Made by a program: the position numbers and the translations under genes. From Mycobacterium sp. 1274761.0 (GTDB lineage Bacteria; Actinomycetota; Actinomycetes; Mycobacteriales; Mycobacteriaceae): 64,000 nt of DNA. A model generated the notes under the pieces. That model was not told where the DNA came from. It made no database searches and saw nothing but the letters and a program-made list of their open reading frames with translations. The stretch lies in NCBI RefSeq assembly GCF_001668615.1, contig NZ_LZMC01000030.1, forward strand, positions 1 to 64,000, given 5' to 3'. Shown here in pieces: positions 9,488 to 22,238 of the stretch (positions are counted from its first letter, which is position 1; every line of letters starts with the position of its first letter).

Positions 9488-12400
9488 TTACCGTGTGTGC
9501 TTGGCGGCTTCCTGGGCGAGTTGCACCCGGGATGAAAGCCCGAGCTTGGCGTAGACGTGGGTCAGATGGGTCTCCACCGTGCGCGGCGACATGAACAGCC
9601 GGGTCGCGATGTCCTTGTTCGCCAGCCCATCGCTGACCAGCCGGACGACGTCCTGCTCGGTGGGGGTCAGCGACGCCCACCCCGACGTGGGCCGCTTACG
9701 CTCACCGCGGCCACGCTGCGCATAGGCGATCGCCTCATCGGTCGACAACGCCGCTCCTTCGGTCCAGGCAGCGTCGAAGTCATCGGGGGCCATGGCGGCG
9801 CGGAGATCGTTGACGGCGGCGACGTAGTCGGCGTCGAAGTTCGGGAAGCGCACTTCGCCCGTGCGCTGGCGCATGGCCTCCCCCGCCCCGAAGAGGCGCG
9901 CCGCCTCGCGGTGGCTTCCCGCGAGCGCCGCCAGGGTGGCCAGGCACTCGAGCGTCGACTGCATCCGTAGTTGCGTACCTGCCTCGACCGCGGCCGACAA
10001 GGCGTCCTGGGCATCCTGCTCGGCGCCATCGAGTTCGCCTTGGACGAGTCGCACCTGTGCCCGCGCCATCAGCGCCACCGACAGAAAGCAGCCGTACGAC
10101 ATACCGACGGCCTCGTCTGCCCACTGCCGGGCGGTGTCGACATCACCAGATGACAACGCGGACAACGCCGCCCACGGGAATACGCCTACCACCATCATGC
10201 GATTGACGCCCGTCTGCCGACGCGCCTTGGCGTAGGCTGCTGTGGCCGCTTCACCGTCACCGGCAGCCTGATATGCCATGGCCAGCGTGGCGTAGCCCGG
10301 AGCGACGTAGAACTCCATCAAGTCTGAGGCGGCGTCGAGTGCCACTTCGGCTGATGCGCGTGCTCCAGCAACATCGCCCAGGTGAGATCGCGCAAACCCC
10401 TGCACCAGAAGCGCATACAGCTGAAGCATGGTGTCGTGCGCGGCGGCTGCTTCGTCGATGGCCCGGTCCACCTTGGCCAGCGCCCCGGTTATATCGCCGA
10501 GCCAGGCCCGAGCCCATCCCACGGCCCACAGGCAAGTCCGGGTGGTGGTGCGGTCGCCTATTTCGGCGGCGATTTCGTACGCCTTCGCCGCCGCCTCCTG
10601 GCAAGCCGCCGGATTGCCTGCGCCCATCGCCGAGCGGGCACGCTCGAGATGGAGCTGGCTCCAAATCCACGGATCATCCAGGCCTTCGGCGAGTTCCGTC
10701 GCTTCGGTGAAATACGTCCGCGTTGCTTCGGCGTCGTAGGCGGTGGCGACGCCGCGCCCGATGAGCGCCCGGATCAACAGTTTCGGGTCACCGACCGTAC
10801 GTGCCAGCGTCACTGCCTGGTCCGCGTCCACCACGTTCTCCGCCAGCAGGGTCCACGCGCCCAGCATGACCTTGTCCACCAAGGCACGCGAGCGCACCGC
10901 GGTGTCCACCGATGACGCGTCGGCATGTGCAAACGCCGCATTCATCCACGCAATGCCCTCGCCGTTGCGGCCGCCGTCCTGCCAGACCGGGAACATCGAC
11001 GATGCGAGCCGCAGCGCTGTTTCCACATCATCGGCCTCCAGGCTCCACGCAAACGCCGCCCGTAAGTTGTCGATGTCACCGTTGATTCGTTCGAGATGCT
11101 CCAGATAGTCCGGCCGCTCCGGGTGGTTGAGCGCATCGGCCTCCGATACGTAGTGGTCACGATGACGGAGGCGGACGTCGTTCGCCTCGCCTGACTCCCC
11201 CAGCTTCTCCAACGCGTACTGACGCACGGTCTCCAACAGCCGGTATCGCGTTCTGCCGCTGGTGTTTTCGGCGACCACCAGCGACTTGTCCACCAGGAGT
11301 GTCAACTGATCGAGCACCTGGTACCGCTCGACCTCGGAGGTGCCCGCGACGGCCTGCGCCGCGTCCAGGTCGAAACCGCCTAGGAACACGGCCAACCGGC
11401 GGAACAGCACCCGCTCCGGATCGGTCAACAAAGCGTGGGACCAATCGACCGACGCGCGCAATGTTTGTTGTCGACGCACCGCGGTGCGGGCGCCGCCGGT
11501 CAACAGCCGGAAGCGGTCATGCAGGCTGCCGAGGATGTCGTCCAGCGACAGCGCGCGCACCCGGGCCGCGGCCAGTTCGATCGCCAACGGCATTCCGTCC
11601 AGGCGCCTACAGATCTCCTCCAACGTCGCCTGATTATGTTCGGCGACAGTGAAATCGGGCCGCACGCGGCGGGCGCGGTCGACGAACAACTCGATCGCCT
11701 CGTCATCGATCGACAACGACGGCACCAGGAACGTCACCTCCCCCGGCACCCCCAGCGGCTCGCGGCTGGTGGCCAGCAGGCACAGTGCGGGACACGCGCC
11801 CAGAAGGTCATTGACCAATGCCGCCGAGGGCTCGAGCAGATGCTCGCAGTTGTCCACCAGCATCAGCACCCGCTTGTGACCGAGGGCGCGCACGACGTTG
11901 TCGATCGTCGACCGGCCGGGCTGGTCCGGCAGGCCGACGGCACGCGCGACCGCCACCGGCACCACGTCAGGATGCGTCACCGGAGCAAGGTCGACGTAGA
12001 TCACACCGTCGGGGAAATCGCCGCCAGCACGCGCGGCCACCTCGACCGCCAAGCGGGTTTTCCCCGCTCCTCCGGCGCCGGTCAGGTTCACCAGACGGTT
12101 GTCGCGCAGCAACCCGCGCACTTCGTCCATCTGCGCGCCGCGGCCGACGAAGCTTGTGAGCTGCGTCGGAAGTGCCGGTGCGCCAGCATCTTTCGAGGTC
12201 CTCAGCGGTGGAAAGTCGTTGCACGTGTCGGGATGACACAGCTGAACCACCCGCTCCGGCCTCGGCAAGTCTCGCAGCGGATGCGTGCCCAGATCGGTCA
12301 GCCAGGCGCCACCGGGCAGCCAGTCGACTACCAGCGGCTCTGTCGCGCCCGACAACAGGGTCTGGCCGCCGTGGCCCAGATCGCGCAGCCGTGCCGCCCG

Positions 12401-12766
12401 GTTGATCGTCGGCCCCGCGTAGTTGCCCTCGTCGCGCAGCTGGATCTGACCGGTGTGAATGCCGATCCGCAGCCGGAGCGGCGCCAACGACGCCCGCTGC
12501 AACTCGAGCGCACACGCGACCGCGTCGCTGGCCCGCGCGAACGCGATCACGAAGCTGTCGCCCTCGCCTTGCTCGACGGGCCGCACACCACCATGCGCGG
12601 CAACGAGGCTGTCGACCGTGTGGTTCAGCCTCGGGAGTGCGGCAGTCATATCGTCGGGCTGGGAATCCCACAACCGCGTCGACCCCTCGACGTCAGCCAG
12701 CAGCAACGTCACGGTTCCGGTCGGCAGGTCAGCCACGCCCAGAGCTCCTACTTCGGGTGCGCTCAT
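9488..12766 (-). CDS. Large LuxR-family regulator with N-terminal cyclase-like and NB-ARC ATPase domains
   Basis: 1092 residues from the ATG at 12766. In-frame ATGs at 12778 and 12802 would add 4 or 12 residues, and no clear Shine-Dalgarno decides between them. Order of parts: a class III nucleotidyl-cyclase-like domain at ~17-190 with metal-site Asp25 (LADVEGST), GEGDSF and NRAAR; a signalling ATPase with Walker A GAGGAGKT near 230 and Walker B VLMLVDNCEH near 300; a long helical TPR-like region; and a LuxR helix-turn-helix in the last ~65 residues (LTPTEQDVVRLVSDGLANKDIA). This matches the cyclase/STAND/LuxR family of mycobacteria (Rv0386, Rv1358, Rv2488c type). Whether the cyclase is active is not shown. 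M. tuberculosis has no such gene between trpG and Rv0012, so this looks like a local insertion. No partner gene is adjacent. Confidence 0.88.
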   Translation of the reverse strand: MSAPEVGALGVADLPTGTVTLLLADVEGSTRLWDSQPDDMTAALPRLNHTVDSLVAAHGGVRPVEQGEGDSFVIAFARASDAVACALELQRASLAPLRLRIGIHTGQIQLRDEGNYAGPTINRAARLRDLGHGGQTLLSGATEPLVVDWLPGGAWLTDLGTHPLRDLPRPERVVQLCHPDTCNDFPPLRTSKDAGAPALPTQLTSFVGRGAQMDEVRGLLRDNRLVNLTGAGGAGKTRLAVEVAARAGGDFPDGVIYVDLAPVTHPDVVPVAVARAVGLPDQPGRSTIDNVVRALGHKRVLMLVDNCEHLLEPSAALVNDLLGACPALCLLATSREPLGVPGEVTFLVPSLSIDDEAIELFVDRARRVRPDFTVAEHNQATLEEICRRLDGMPLAIELAAARVRALSLDDILGSLHDRFRLLTGGARTAVRRQQTLRASVDWSHALLTDPERVLFRRLAVFLGGFDLDAAQAVAGTSEVERYQVLDQLTLLVDKSLVVAENTSGRTRYRLLETVRQYALEKLGESGEANDVRLRHRDHYVSEADALNHPERPDYLEHLERINGDIDNLRAAFAWSLEADDVETALRLASSMFPVWQDGGRNGEGIAWMNAAFAHADASSVDTAVRSRALVDKVMLGAWTLLAENVVDADQAVTLARTVGDPKLLIRALIGRGVATAYDAEATRTYFTEATELAEGLDDPWIWSQLHLERARSAMGAGNPAACQEAAAKAYEIAAEIGDRTTTRTCLWAVGWARAWLGDITGALAKVDRAIDEAAAAHDTMLQLYALLVQGFARSHLGDVAGARASAEVALDAASDLMEFYVAPGYATLAMAYQAAGDGEAATAAYAKARRQTGVNRMMVVGVFPWAALSALSSGDVDTARQWADEAVGMSYGCFLSVALMARAQVRLVQGELDGAEQDAQDALSAAVEAGTQLRMQSTLECLATLAALAGSHREAARLFGAGEAMRQRTGEVRFPNFDADYVAAVNDLRAAMAPDDFDAAWTEGAALSTDEAIAYAQRGRGERKRPTSGWASLTPTEQDVVRLVSDGLANKDIATRLFMSPRTVETHLTHVYAKLGLSSRVQLAQEAAKHTR

Positions 12767-12829
12767 GCTAGCCAGCATGCGAAACCGGATCGGGGAAAAC
12801 ATCCGCGAAACCCCGTATATGGGGTGTGC

Positions 12830-13579
12830 TCAGTAGCCGATGGGTCCGAGCGGCTTGGCGAACCGCATCCGCACCGACTCGGGATGCCCGACGATGTCGA
12901 CCGACTCGCGGGGCTCCTCCGAGTAGCCGAGCCCGAATCGCACCACGTACTGCTTATAGATCGTTACCAACGGTGACGCCGCGAGCGCGGCCTGCATCGC
13001 GACGGGGTCGCCGATGGCGGTGATGACATACGGCGGGCTGTAGGTCCGGCCGTTGAGGAGAAGCGTGTTTCCGACGCAGCGCGGCGCCGACGTGGCGATG
13101 ATGCGTTGATCCTGCATCTGGACGCCCTCGGCGCCGCCAGCCCACAGGGCGTTGAGCACTCCCTGGATGTCCTGCTGGTGCACCACCAGATCGTCAGGGG
13201 AGGCGTCGCGGGGGAACCGGCCGTTGGCGTCGCGTTGAGCATCGTTGAGGGTGACGACCAGGCCGCGGCCACGGATCGGGTCGAGGCCGGCGTCGCCGGT
13301 CAACGCGGCGTTGCGCTTCTGGATCGCGGCCAGCGCGGCGTCGGCGCCGGGGGAGCCGCCGTGATGGCTGTCGATGTCGTCGACCAGCTTGTCGCGCTGC
13401 GCGCTGAGCCGGTCGACCGACTGCTGGGCGTCCCGCACCAAATCGACCAGGCGGGGCGAATCGCTGCGCCTGATCTCGTCGCCGCCGGAGACTCCGTGAG
13501 TGGCCGCGAGAAGGAGTCCGGCCAGCAGGCAGACCAGCGGCACCCCGAAACGCCAGACGGACTGCTGTGGAGCTGCCAT
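12830..13579 (-). CDS. DUF881 membrane-anchored protein (Rv0012-like)
   Basis: 249 residues from the ATG at 13579 (MAAPQQSVWRFGVP). A longer in-frame reading to 13756 would run through the crgA promoter and start, and lacks family similarity. An N-terminal membrane helix spans ~10-30. A coiled-coil-like segment (LVRDAQQSVDRLSAQRDKL) follows, then the DUF881 domain with GRGLVVTLNDA, an LVVHQQDIQGVLNALW segment and GGAEGVQMQDQRI. The function of DUF881 proteins is unknown. They cluster with division genes across Actinobacteria. It is divergent from crgA, sharing a 109-bp promoter region. Confidence 0.88.
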   Translation of the reverse strand: MAAPQQSVWRFGVPLVCLLAGLLLAATHGVSGGDEIRRSDSPRLVDLVRDAQQSVDRLSAQRDKLVDDIDSHHGGSPGADAALAAIQKRNAALTGDAGLDPIRGRGLVVTLNDAQRDANGRFPRDASPDDLVVHQQDIQGVLNALWAGGAEGVQMQDQRIIATSAPRCVGNTLLLNGRTYSPPYVITAIGDPVAMQAALAASPLVTIYKQYVVRFGLGYSEEPRESVDIVGHPESVRMRFAKPLGPIGY

Positions 13580-13688
13580 CGTGTACTTCCCGTCGCGATT
13601 CTCGGCCCGCAGGGCTCCTACGTTAACCTCGTAGGTGAATCCTGCTTCATCGTCGCACCCGTGGCGCCGAGTGTTTGTGAAGGTACCA

Positions 13689-13952
13689 ATGCCCAAGTCC
13701 AAGGTTCGTAAGAAAAACGACTTCACCATCAACCCGGTGAGCCGCACACCGGTCAAGGTGAAGGGCGGACCGTCGAGCGTCTGGTTCGTGGTGCTGTTCC
13801 TCGGGCTGATGCTGATCGGCCTCGCGTGGTTGCTGGTTTTCCAGTTGGCGTCGACGTCGATTCCGTTCCTAGCGGACCTCGGACCATGGAATTACGCAAT
13901 TGCGTTTGCTTTCATGATCACCGGGTTATTGCTAACGATGCGCTGGCGATGA
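13689..13952 (+). CDS. crgA: CrgA, cell-division inhibitor/septum coordinator
   Basis: 87 residues from the ATG at 13689. An in-frame start 54 bases upstream would lengthen it beyond the family. The N-terminus is basic ([12 protein letters not shown]) and is followed by two membrane helices at ~33-55 and ~64-84, with the signature PVKVKGGPS just before the first. CrgA interacts with FtsZ, FtsQ, FtsI, PbpA and CwsA to coordinate septation with peptidoglycan synthesis. Length agrees with actinobacterial CrgA (84-93 residues). Confidence 0.93.
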   Translation: MPKSKVRKKNDFTINPVSRTPVKVKGGPSSVWFVVLFLGLMLIGLAWLLVFQLASTSIPFLADLGPWNYAIAFAFMITGLLLTMRWR

Positions 13953-14023
13953 CGGGCGCATCGGTCCTGATGAATTCAACTTGGACTTGATGCGTTACCC
14001 GTCCTGCAACCTCGTGGCAACCC

Positions 14024-14088
14024 AATCACATCGGTGTGATTCATCCCCATTGGGGATAGCACTTGTGGATAACCCCATAAACCGGGGT
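14024..14088. repeat. Three adjacent inverted repeats with a perfect DnaA-box sequence
   Basis: In the 155-bp gap between crgA and the PH-domain gene there are three consecutive dyads: AATCACA-tcgg-TGTGATT (14024-14041), ATCCCC-att-GGGGAT (14043-14057), and ACCCC-7 nt-GGGGT (14072-14088). The sequence TGTGGATAA at 14064-14072, the complement of TTATCCACA, sits between the last two. The first two could be transcription-factor operators, and none has a U-run that would mark a Rho-independent terminator. The gap ends at the ATG of the PH gene, so a regulatory role for that gene is an inference. Confidence 0.55.
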
Positions 14089-14107
14089 AAAAGGGTGTGG
14101 ATTTCGC

Positions 14108-14524
14108 ATGCAGCAAACTAGTTGGGGGCCTCCGGCCGCCGGAGTCGCTGCTTGCGGCGTCGGCGGCCTTATGGTGGCTATTGCCGCTGTGACCCTAATC
14201 ACAGACCCCCCCGGCCGCATTCTCGCGATCATTGCCGCCGCCGGACTTCTCTTGTTTGCAACCGTTTCGTGGCGCGCACGGCCGAAGCTGGCAATCAGCG
14301 ACGGCGGCCTTTTGATACGCGGACCGCTGCGCACACATGGCGTTGCTAAGAACAGCATCGAGCTCATTCGGATCACCGAATTCCGCCGTATTGCGCGCAC
14401 CGTTCGGCTGCTCGAAATCGATACCACAGACGACCGGTTGTTCGTCTTCACCCGATGGGACTTGGGCACCGATCCGCTGGACGTCCTCGACGCCCTGACC
14501 GCCGCCGGCTTCGCCGGGGGCTGA
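14108..14524 (+). CDS. PH-domain membrane protein (Rv0010c-like)
   Basis: 138 residues. Two hydrophobic helices at ~10-31 and ~36-54 are followed by a soluble C-terminal half with the layout of the bacterial PH-like fold: RPKLAISDGGLLIRGPLRTH, then RITEFRRIARTVRLLEID and a C-terminal helix DVLDALTAAGF. Its role is unknown. It sits downstream of crgA on the same strand, as Rv0010c does next to Rv0011c. It is convergent with ppiA, with only 6 bp between the two stops. Confidence 0.85.
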   Translation: MQQTSWGPPAAGVAACGVGGLMVAIAAVTLITDPPGRILAIIAAAGLLLFATVSWRARPKLAISDGGLLIRGPLRTHGVAKNSIELIRITEFRRIARTVRLLEIDTTDDRLFVFTRWDLGTDPLDVLDALTAAGFAGG

Positions 14525-14530
14525 GGTCCG

Positions 14531-15076
14531 TCAGGAAATGGTGATCGAGTCGATAACCACCGGCTCGGTCGGCCGGTCGCTGCGGTCGGTCTCCGTCGAC
14601 GCGATCGCCTCGACGACCTTCTGCGACTCCTCGTCGACGACCTCGCCGAAGATGGTGTGCCTGCGGTTCAGGTGCGGCGTCTTGCCCACGGTGATGAAGA
14701 ACTGCGAACCGTTGGTACCCGGGCCCGCGTTGGCCATCGCCAGCAGGTACGGCTTGTCGAACTGCAGCTCGGGATGGAACTCGTCATCGAACTGGTAGCC
14801 GGGGCCGCCGCGGCCGGTGCCGGTCGGGTCGCCGCCCTGGATCATGAAGCCGTCGATCACCCGGTGGAAAACCGCTCCGTCGTAGAACGGGCCGGCGGTG
14901 CCACCCGAGGCGTTCTCGGTGCCGTAGTCCTTGGTGCCCTGGGCCAGGCCGACGAAGTTGGCGACCGTCTTGGGGGCGTGGTTGCCGAACAGGGCGATCT
15001 TGATGTCACCGCGGTTGGTGTGCAGGGTCGCCGTCGCTGTCTGAATGGGGCTCGTCACGGGAAGCCAGTCTGCCAC
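14531..15076 (-). CDS. ppiA: PpiA, cyclophilin-type peptidyl-prolyl isomerase
   Basis: 181 residues from the GTG at 15076, matching the 182-residue M. tuberculosis protein. A GTG at 15058 (175 residues) is also possible. The reading frame stays open up to 15253 but that extension is unlike the family and would overrun the divergent cwsA start. Cyclophilin core: [34 protein letters not shown] with the active-site Arg and Phe, then [25 protein letters not shown] with the conserved His. No signal peptide, so it is a cytoplasmic foldase. Confidence 0.93.
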   Translation of the reverse strand: MADWLPVTSPIQTATATLHTNRGDIKIALFGNHAPKTVANFVGLAQGTKDYGTENASGGTAGPFYDGAVFHRVIDGFMIQGGDPTGTGRGGPGYQFDDEFHPELQFDKPYLLAMANAGPGTNGSQFFITVGKTPHLNRRHTIFGEVVDEESQKVVEAIASTETDRSDRPTEPVVIDSITIS

Positions 15077-15164
15077 GCGCCGTTCACGCCGAACCGGGCA
15101 CCGCCGTGTCGCCGTCAATGGCAGGCTGGTAGGGATTTCACATCGGCCGCGAGAGAGGTAACAG

Positions 15165-15587
15165 ATGAGCTCTAAGACGCAGGCCCGGCTGACCCCGGGA
15201 CAGCGATTGTCACGCGGCCTGAAATACAGCGCGGTGGGTCCCGTCGACGTCACGCTGGGGACGGCAGGGTTGAGCTGGCAGGGGGCGGCGTCTGCGGCGA
15301 GCAGCCTCCGTCAGCGTCTCGAGAAGAGCCGGCTGGCCAAGGAGTTCGAGGATGCCCAGGACACCATCGCCCAAGAGCTCGCCGCGGCGCAGGAGGTGCT
15401 GGCCAACCTGCCGCAGGCGATCGCGGATGCGCGACGGCCCAAGCGTCGGCCCCGCCCGCTTGTGCTTGCCGTCGCCGGCGTGACACTGATAGGCGTTGGG
15501 GCAGTGACGTTTTCGATCGTGCGGCGGTCGATGCAACCCGAGCCCTCGCCGCGGCCGCCGAGCGTAGACGTGACGCCGAAGCCGTAA
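15165..15587 (+). CDS. cwsA: CwsA, cell-wall synthesis protein
   Basis: 140 residues. The N-terminal half is basic and amphipathic ([13 protein letters not shown], then [20 protein letters not shown], likely coiled coil). One membrane helix lies at ~97-117 ([21 protein letters not shown]), followed by a short Pro-rich tail. CwsA (Rv0008c) interacts with CrgA and the polar scaffold Wag31 and supports polar growth; its partner crgA is 1.2 kb away. The start ATG is preceded by GAGAGAGGTAACAG, a good ribosome-binding site. It is divergent from ppiA with 88 bp between starts. Confidence 0.9.
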   Translation: MSSKTQARLTPGQRLSRGLKYSAVGPVDVTLGTAGLSWQGAASAASSLRQRLEKSRLAKEFEDAQDTIAQELAAAQEVLANLPQAIADARRPKRRPRPLVLAVAGVTLIGVGAVTFSIVRRSMQPEPSPRPPSVDVTPKP

Positions 15588-15621
15588 CGTCTCGGACGCC
15601 GTTTCCGCCGTGAGAAATCTG

Positions 15622-15694
15622 TGGAGCCTAGGGGATTCGAACCCCTGACTTCTGCCTTGCAAAGGCAGCGCTCTACCAACTGAGCTAAGGCCCC
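15622..15694 (-). tRNA. alaT: tRNA-Ala (anticodon TGC)
   Basis: 73-nt cloverleaf read on the minus strand. The acceptor stem GGGGCCT/AGGCTCC carries the G3-U70 wobble pair that identifies tRNA-Ala. The D-arm has TAGCTCAGTTGGTAGAGC, the T-loop has GGTTCGAATCC, and the anticodon TGC is at 15659-15661. The 3' CCA is not encoded (ACAG follows). It lies 131 bp downstream of tRNA-Ile on the same strand, as alaT and ileT do next to gyrA in mycobacteria. Confidence 0.97.
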
Positions 15695-15697
15695 GGA

Positions 15698-15811
15698 TCA
15701 AGCCGGTTGGTCGGCAGCTGCGTGCCACACCTCCACGCCATGTCGCGACCGCACCAACCCCAGAAGGATCACCGCCAGCGCCACCGCCGCGACCAGTAAC
15801 ACCAGCCTCAT
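15698..15811 (-). CDS. 37-residue single-pass membrane peptide between tRNA-Ile and tRNA-Ala (DLW-39-like)
   Basis: Reads ATG at 15811 to TGA at 15700-15698. GGAAAGG lies 6 bases upstream of the ATG, a good ribosome-binding site. One N-terminal helix starts MRLVLLVAAVALAVILLG, followed by RSR and a short tail containing VEVWHAAADQPA. Actinobacteria commonly carry a ~39-residue DLW-39 family peptide next to these tRNAs and gyrA, with one membrane helix followed by a DLWxEATD-like tail. The Trp-x-Ala-x-Asp spacing here resembles that tail. Assignment to this family is inference from size, position and tail pattern; function is unknown. The stop codon lies 4 bp from the tRNA-Ala 5' end. Confidence 0.55.
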   Translation of the reverse strand: MRLVLLVAAVALAVILLGLVRSRHGVEVWHAAADQPA

Positions 15812-15825
15812 GGTGACCCTTTCCG

Positions 15826-15899
15826 TGGGCCTAGGAGGACTCGAACCTCCGACCTCTTCGTTATCAGCGAAGCGCTCTAACCGCCTGAGCTATAGGCCC
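15826..15899 (-). tRNA. ileT: tRNA-Ile (anticodon GAT)
   Basis: 74-nt cloverleaf on the minus strand. The acceptor stem GGGCCTA/TAGGCCC is fully paired, the D-arm has TAGCTCAGGCGGTTAGAGC, the T-loop has GGTTCGAGTCC, and the anticodon GAT is at 15863-15865 within the loop CTGATAA. CCA is not encoded. It is transcribed toward tRNA-Ala, probably from the same promoter. Confidence 0.97.
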
Positions 15900-15922
15900 G
15901 TAACGCACATGGCCGAGCGACG

Positions 15923-15952
15923 AGATTACCGTAATCGCGACCCCCGGCCCAA
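15923..15952 (-). promoter_or_regulatory. Putative SigA promoter for tRNA-Ile/tRNA-Ala
   Basis: On the minus strand TTGGGC (15952-15947), 18 bases, then TAATCT (15928-15923) lie 23 bp upstream of the tRNA-Ile 5' end. This gives a short leader as expected for a tRNA gene. The -10 lies inside the 13-bp palindrome GATTACCGTAATC (15924-15936). The -35 is weak, so this is a tentative call. Confidence 0.35.
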
Positions 15953-15958
15953 ACCGGA

Positions 15959-16807
15959 TCAGTCGCGGTCGGCCAGCGTCACCTCGATACCGCCGACCAG
16001 ATCTGTCGTCAGGTTGTAGATGAACACGCCGACCGTGGCCATCGCCGTCAACAACACGATGTTCACCAAGCCGATCAACGCGGCGCCGCCGAAGATCGTC
16101 CCGCTGGACACCAGCTCGCCGCCGGCCTGGCCGTTGGCGCTGGTGAGCAGGTCGCCGACGTTGCTGTTGAGCTTGCTCCACACGCCCATGCCGCCCAGCA
16201 CCAGGTACAGGAACGCCACGGCGATCATCCACACGAAGAACAACGCGACCGACAACACCAGCGACACCTTCAGCGCGCTCCACGGGTCGATCCGGCGAAT
16301 CTGCATGCTCGCCCGCACCGGACCCGCCTGCGGGCGGCTGGCCACCTGAACCCGGCCCGCCGGCCGCACCGACGGCTCGGGCCGCTCGGGCGCCGACTTG
16401 CGGGGTTGGGCCGTCCGGGGCGCCGCTGCGGAGAGGTCCGGCAGCTCGCTGGCGTAGGCCTCACTGGTCGCCGGGGTGCTCACCGGCTCGCTGCGATGCG
16501 GCGGCGGCTCGGCCGGCTCCGCGGCGGGGGCAGAGCTGCCGGAGATGAACCGGTTGAGGCGGGCATCGGCGCCGGGGGAGGAGCTCGCCGGGCCCGCGCC
16601 GCGGGCGGGCTCCGGCCGCGGTTCGCGGGGCGAACGCGGTTGTTGCTTCTGCGCCGCCCTGGCCGCGGGCCCGCGCTGCCACGGCGGCACATCGCCGCCG
16701 CGTCCGACGGCGTTGCCCTGGGCGGCCGTTTCGGGATTCTCGGGAATGGATCCGTTGCCACTACCGTCGCCCGAGCGCGGATAGCCCGCCTCGTTCGGTG
16801 AAGTCAC
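15959..16807 (-). CDS. DUF3566 transmembrane protein (Rv0007-like)
   Basis: 282 residues. The first ~165 are disordered and rich in Pro, Ala, Arg and Ser. The DUF3566 domain then starts with [23 protein letters not shown], with one membrane helix there and a second near 245-268 ([24 protein letters not shown]). Function is unknown. The family is actinobacterial and sits downstream of gyrA almost invariantly. It starts 34 bp after the gyrA stop and is likely co-transcribed. Confidence 0.9.
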   Translation of the reverse strand: MTSPNEAGYPRSGDGSGNGSIPENPETAAQGNAVGRGGDVPPWQRGPAARAAQKQQPRSPREPRPEPARGAGPASSSPGADARLNRFISGSSAPAAEPAEPPPHRSEPVSTPATSEAYASELPDLSAAAPRTAQPRKSAPERPEPSVRPAGRVQVASRPQAGPVRASMQIRRIDPWSALKVSLVLSVALFFVWMIAVAFLYLVLGGMGVWSKLNSNVGDLLTSANGQAGGELVSSGTIFGGAALIGLVNIVLLTAMATVGVFIYNLTTDLVGGIEVTLADRD

Positions 16808-16841
16808 TCCGGCTCCTTACCGTCGGTCACGCCGGGCTGGC

Positions 16842-19337
<2,496 letters not shown>

Positions 19338-19371
19338 CTGGTTTCAGTCCTAGCTGGTTGCGAAATCTTCG

Positions 19372-21447
<2,076 letters not shown>

Positions 21448-21467
21448 CTAGACGGGGGTGGGGCTCT

Positions 21468-21485
21468 GGCGGTGTCGATACCGCC
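21468..21485. repeat. Small inverted repeat in gyrB leader
   Basis: GGCGGT-GTCGAT-ACCGCC, a perfect 6-bp stem with a 6-base loop about 30 bp upstream of the gyrB start. It could be a hairpin in the gyrB 5' untranslated region or an operator. Upstream on the minus strand TAGACT could serve as a -10. The rest of the 221-bp gap shows nothing else recognisable. Confidence 0.3.
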
Positions 21486-21659
21486 GGAAGGTCACTTGCC
21501 CAGTCTACCGGGAACTAGCGACAGGACCGATTCTGAGGCCGCGTTTCTGCACACCTATTTGAGCCGCCTGTGGAATTTCTCGCTCCGGGGTGCGTGGCGA
21601 CGCTTGAGGACACGACTTATGGCGTTCTGGCGGCTCTCAGCCAACTGCGAGGACGCCGG

Positions 21660-22238
21660 TCAGCCGTACGTGTCGCGCGGGCCGCGGCCGGCTACGTGGT
21701 AGCGCCCCCTACGCCAGGACGGGGCCACCGGACCGACGATCTTCAGCGATGTGACGACACCGTCGCCGACCGCCGCAGCGATCTTAGCCAGAAGTTGCCC
21801 CTGGACCATCCGTAATTGAGTAGCCCACGCAGTGGATTCGGCCGACACACTCAGCACGCCCTCCCGCAACGCGGTCGGCGTCGCATGCGCAGCGATCTGT
21901 TCCCCGACGACGGTCTGCCATTGGCCGAACACCGCGCCTTCGGCCACCCGCGGCGACCATCCGCGGGTCTTGGCGAGATCTCGGGTGGCCGCACCGAGCG
22001 TCTGAGGATCCCGGCTGTCCGGGCCGGGGCCCGACCAACTCCGACGCCGCCCCGCGATCCGGCGGGGAGCGGCGGGGGAGTTGCGGCCGCGGCCGACGTC
22101 CTTGCCCTGGCTGCGCGCCGCACCCCTGGCCTCTTCAAGCGTTCGGCGCACCAGATCCATCCCCGCCAAACCCGATAGGTGCGCCGGCGGCATCCCGATG
22201 TCGTCCTGACCAGAGGCGTCTTGCGGATGTTCTGTCAC
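21660..22238 (-). CDS. dciA: DciA-type DUF721 protein (Rv0004-like), replicative helicase operator
   Basis: 192 residues. The N-terminal ~85 residues are basic and low complexity. The DUF721 domain covers ~85-175 ([31 protein letters not shown], split by the family's conserved W and GxxIAxH). DciA proteins load or stimulate the DnaB helicase in bacteria that lack DnaC/DnaI, and the mycobacterial homologue is Rv0004. The start overlaps the recF stop by 4 bp, so it is coupled to recF in the dnaN-gnd-recF-dciA series. Confidence 0.88.
   Translation of the reverse strand: MTEHPQDASGQDDIGMPPAHLSGLAGMDLVRRTLEEARGAARSQGKDVGRGRNSPAAPRRIAGRRRSWSGPGPDSRDPQTLGAATRDLAKTRGWSPRVAEGAVFGQWQTVVGEQIAAHATPTALREGVLSVSAESTAWATQLRMVQGQLLAKIAAAVGDGVVTSLKIVGPVAPSWRRGRYHVAGRGPRDTYG

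Noticed and set aside
11435-12976. 513-codon open frame on the plus strand
   Set aside because: Antisense to the LuxR-type gene. High GC makes long antisense frames common here, and the product is Arg/Gln/His-rich without any domain.
15600-15960. rRNA operon next to tRNA-Ile and tRNA-Ala
   Set aside because: These tRNAs often sit in rRNA spacers, but here they are flanked by cwsA and the DUF3566 gene with no rRNA sequence.
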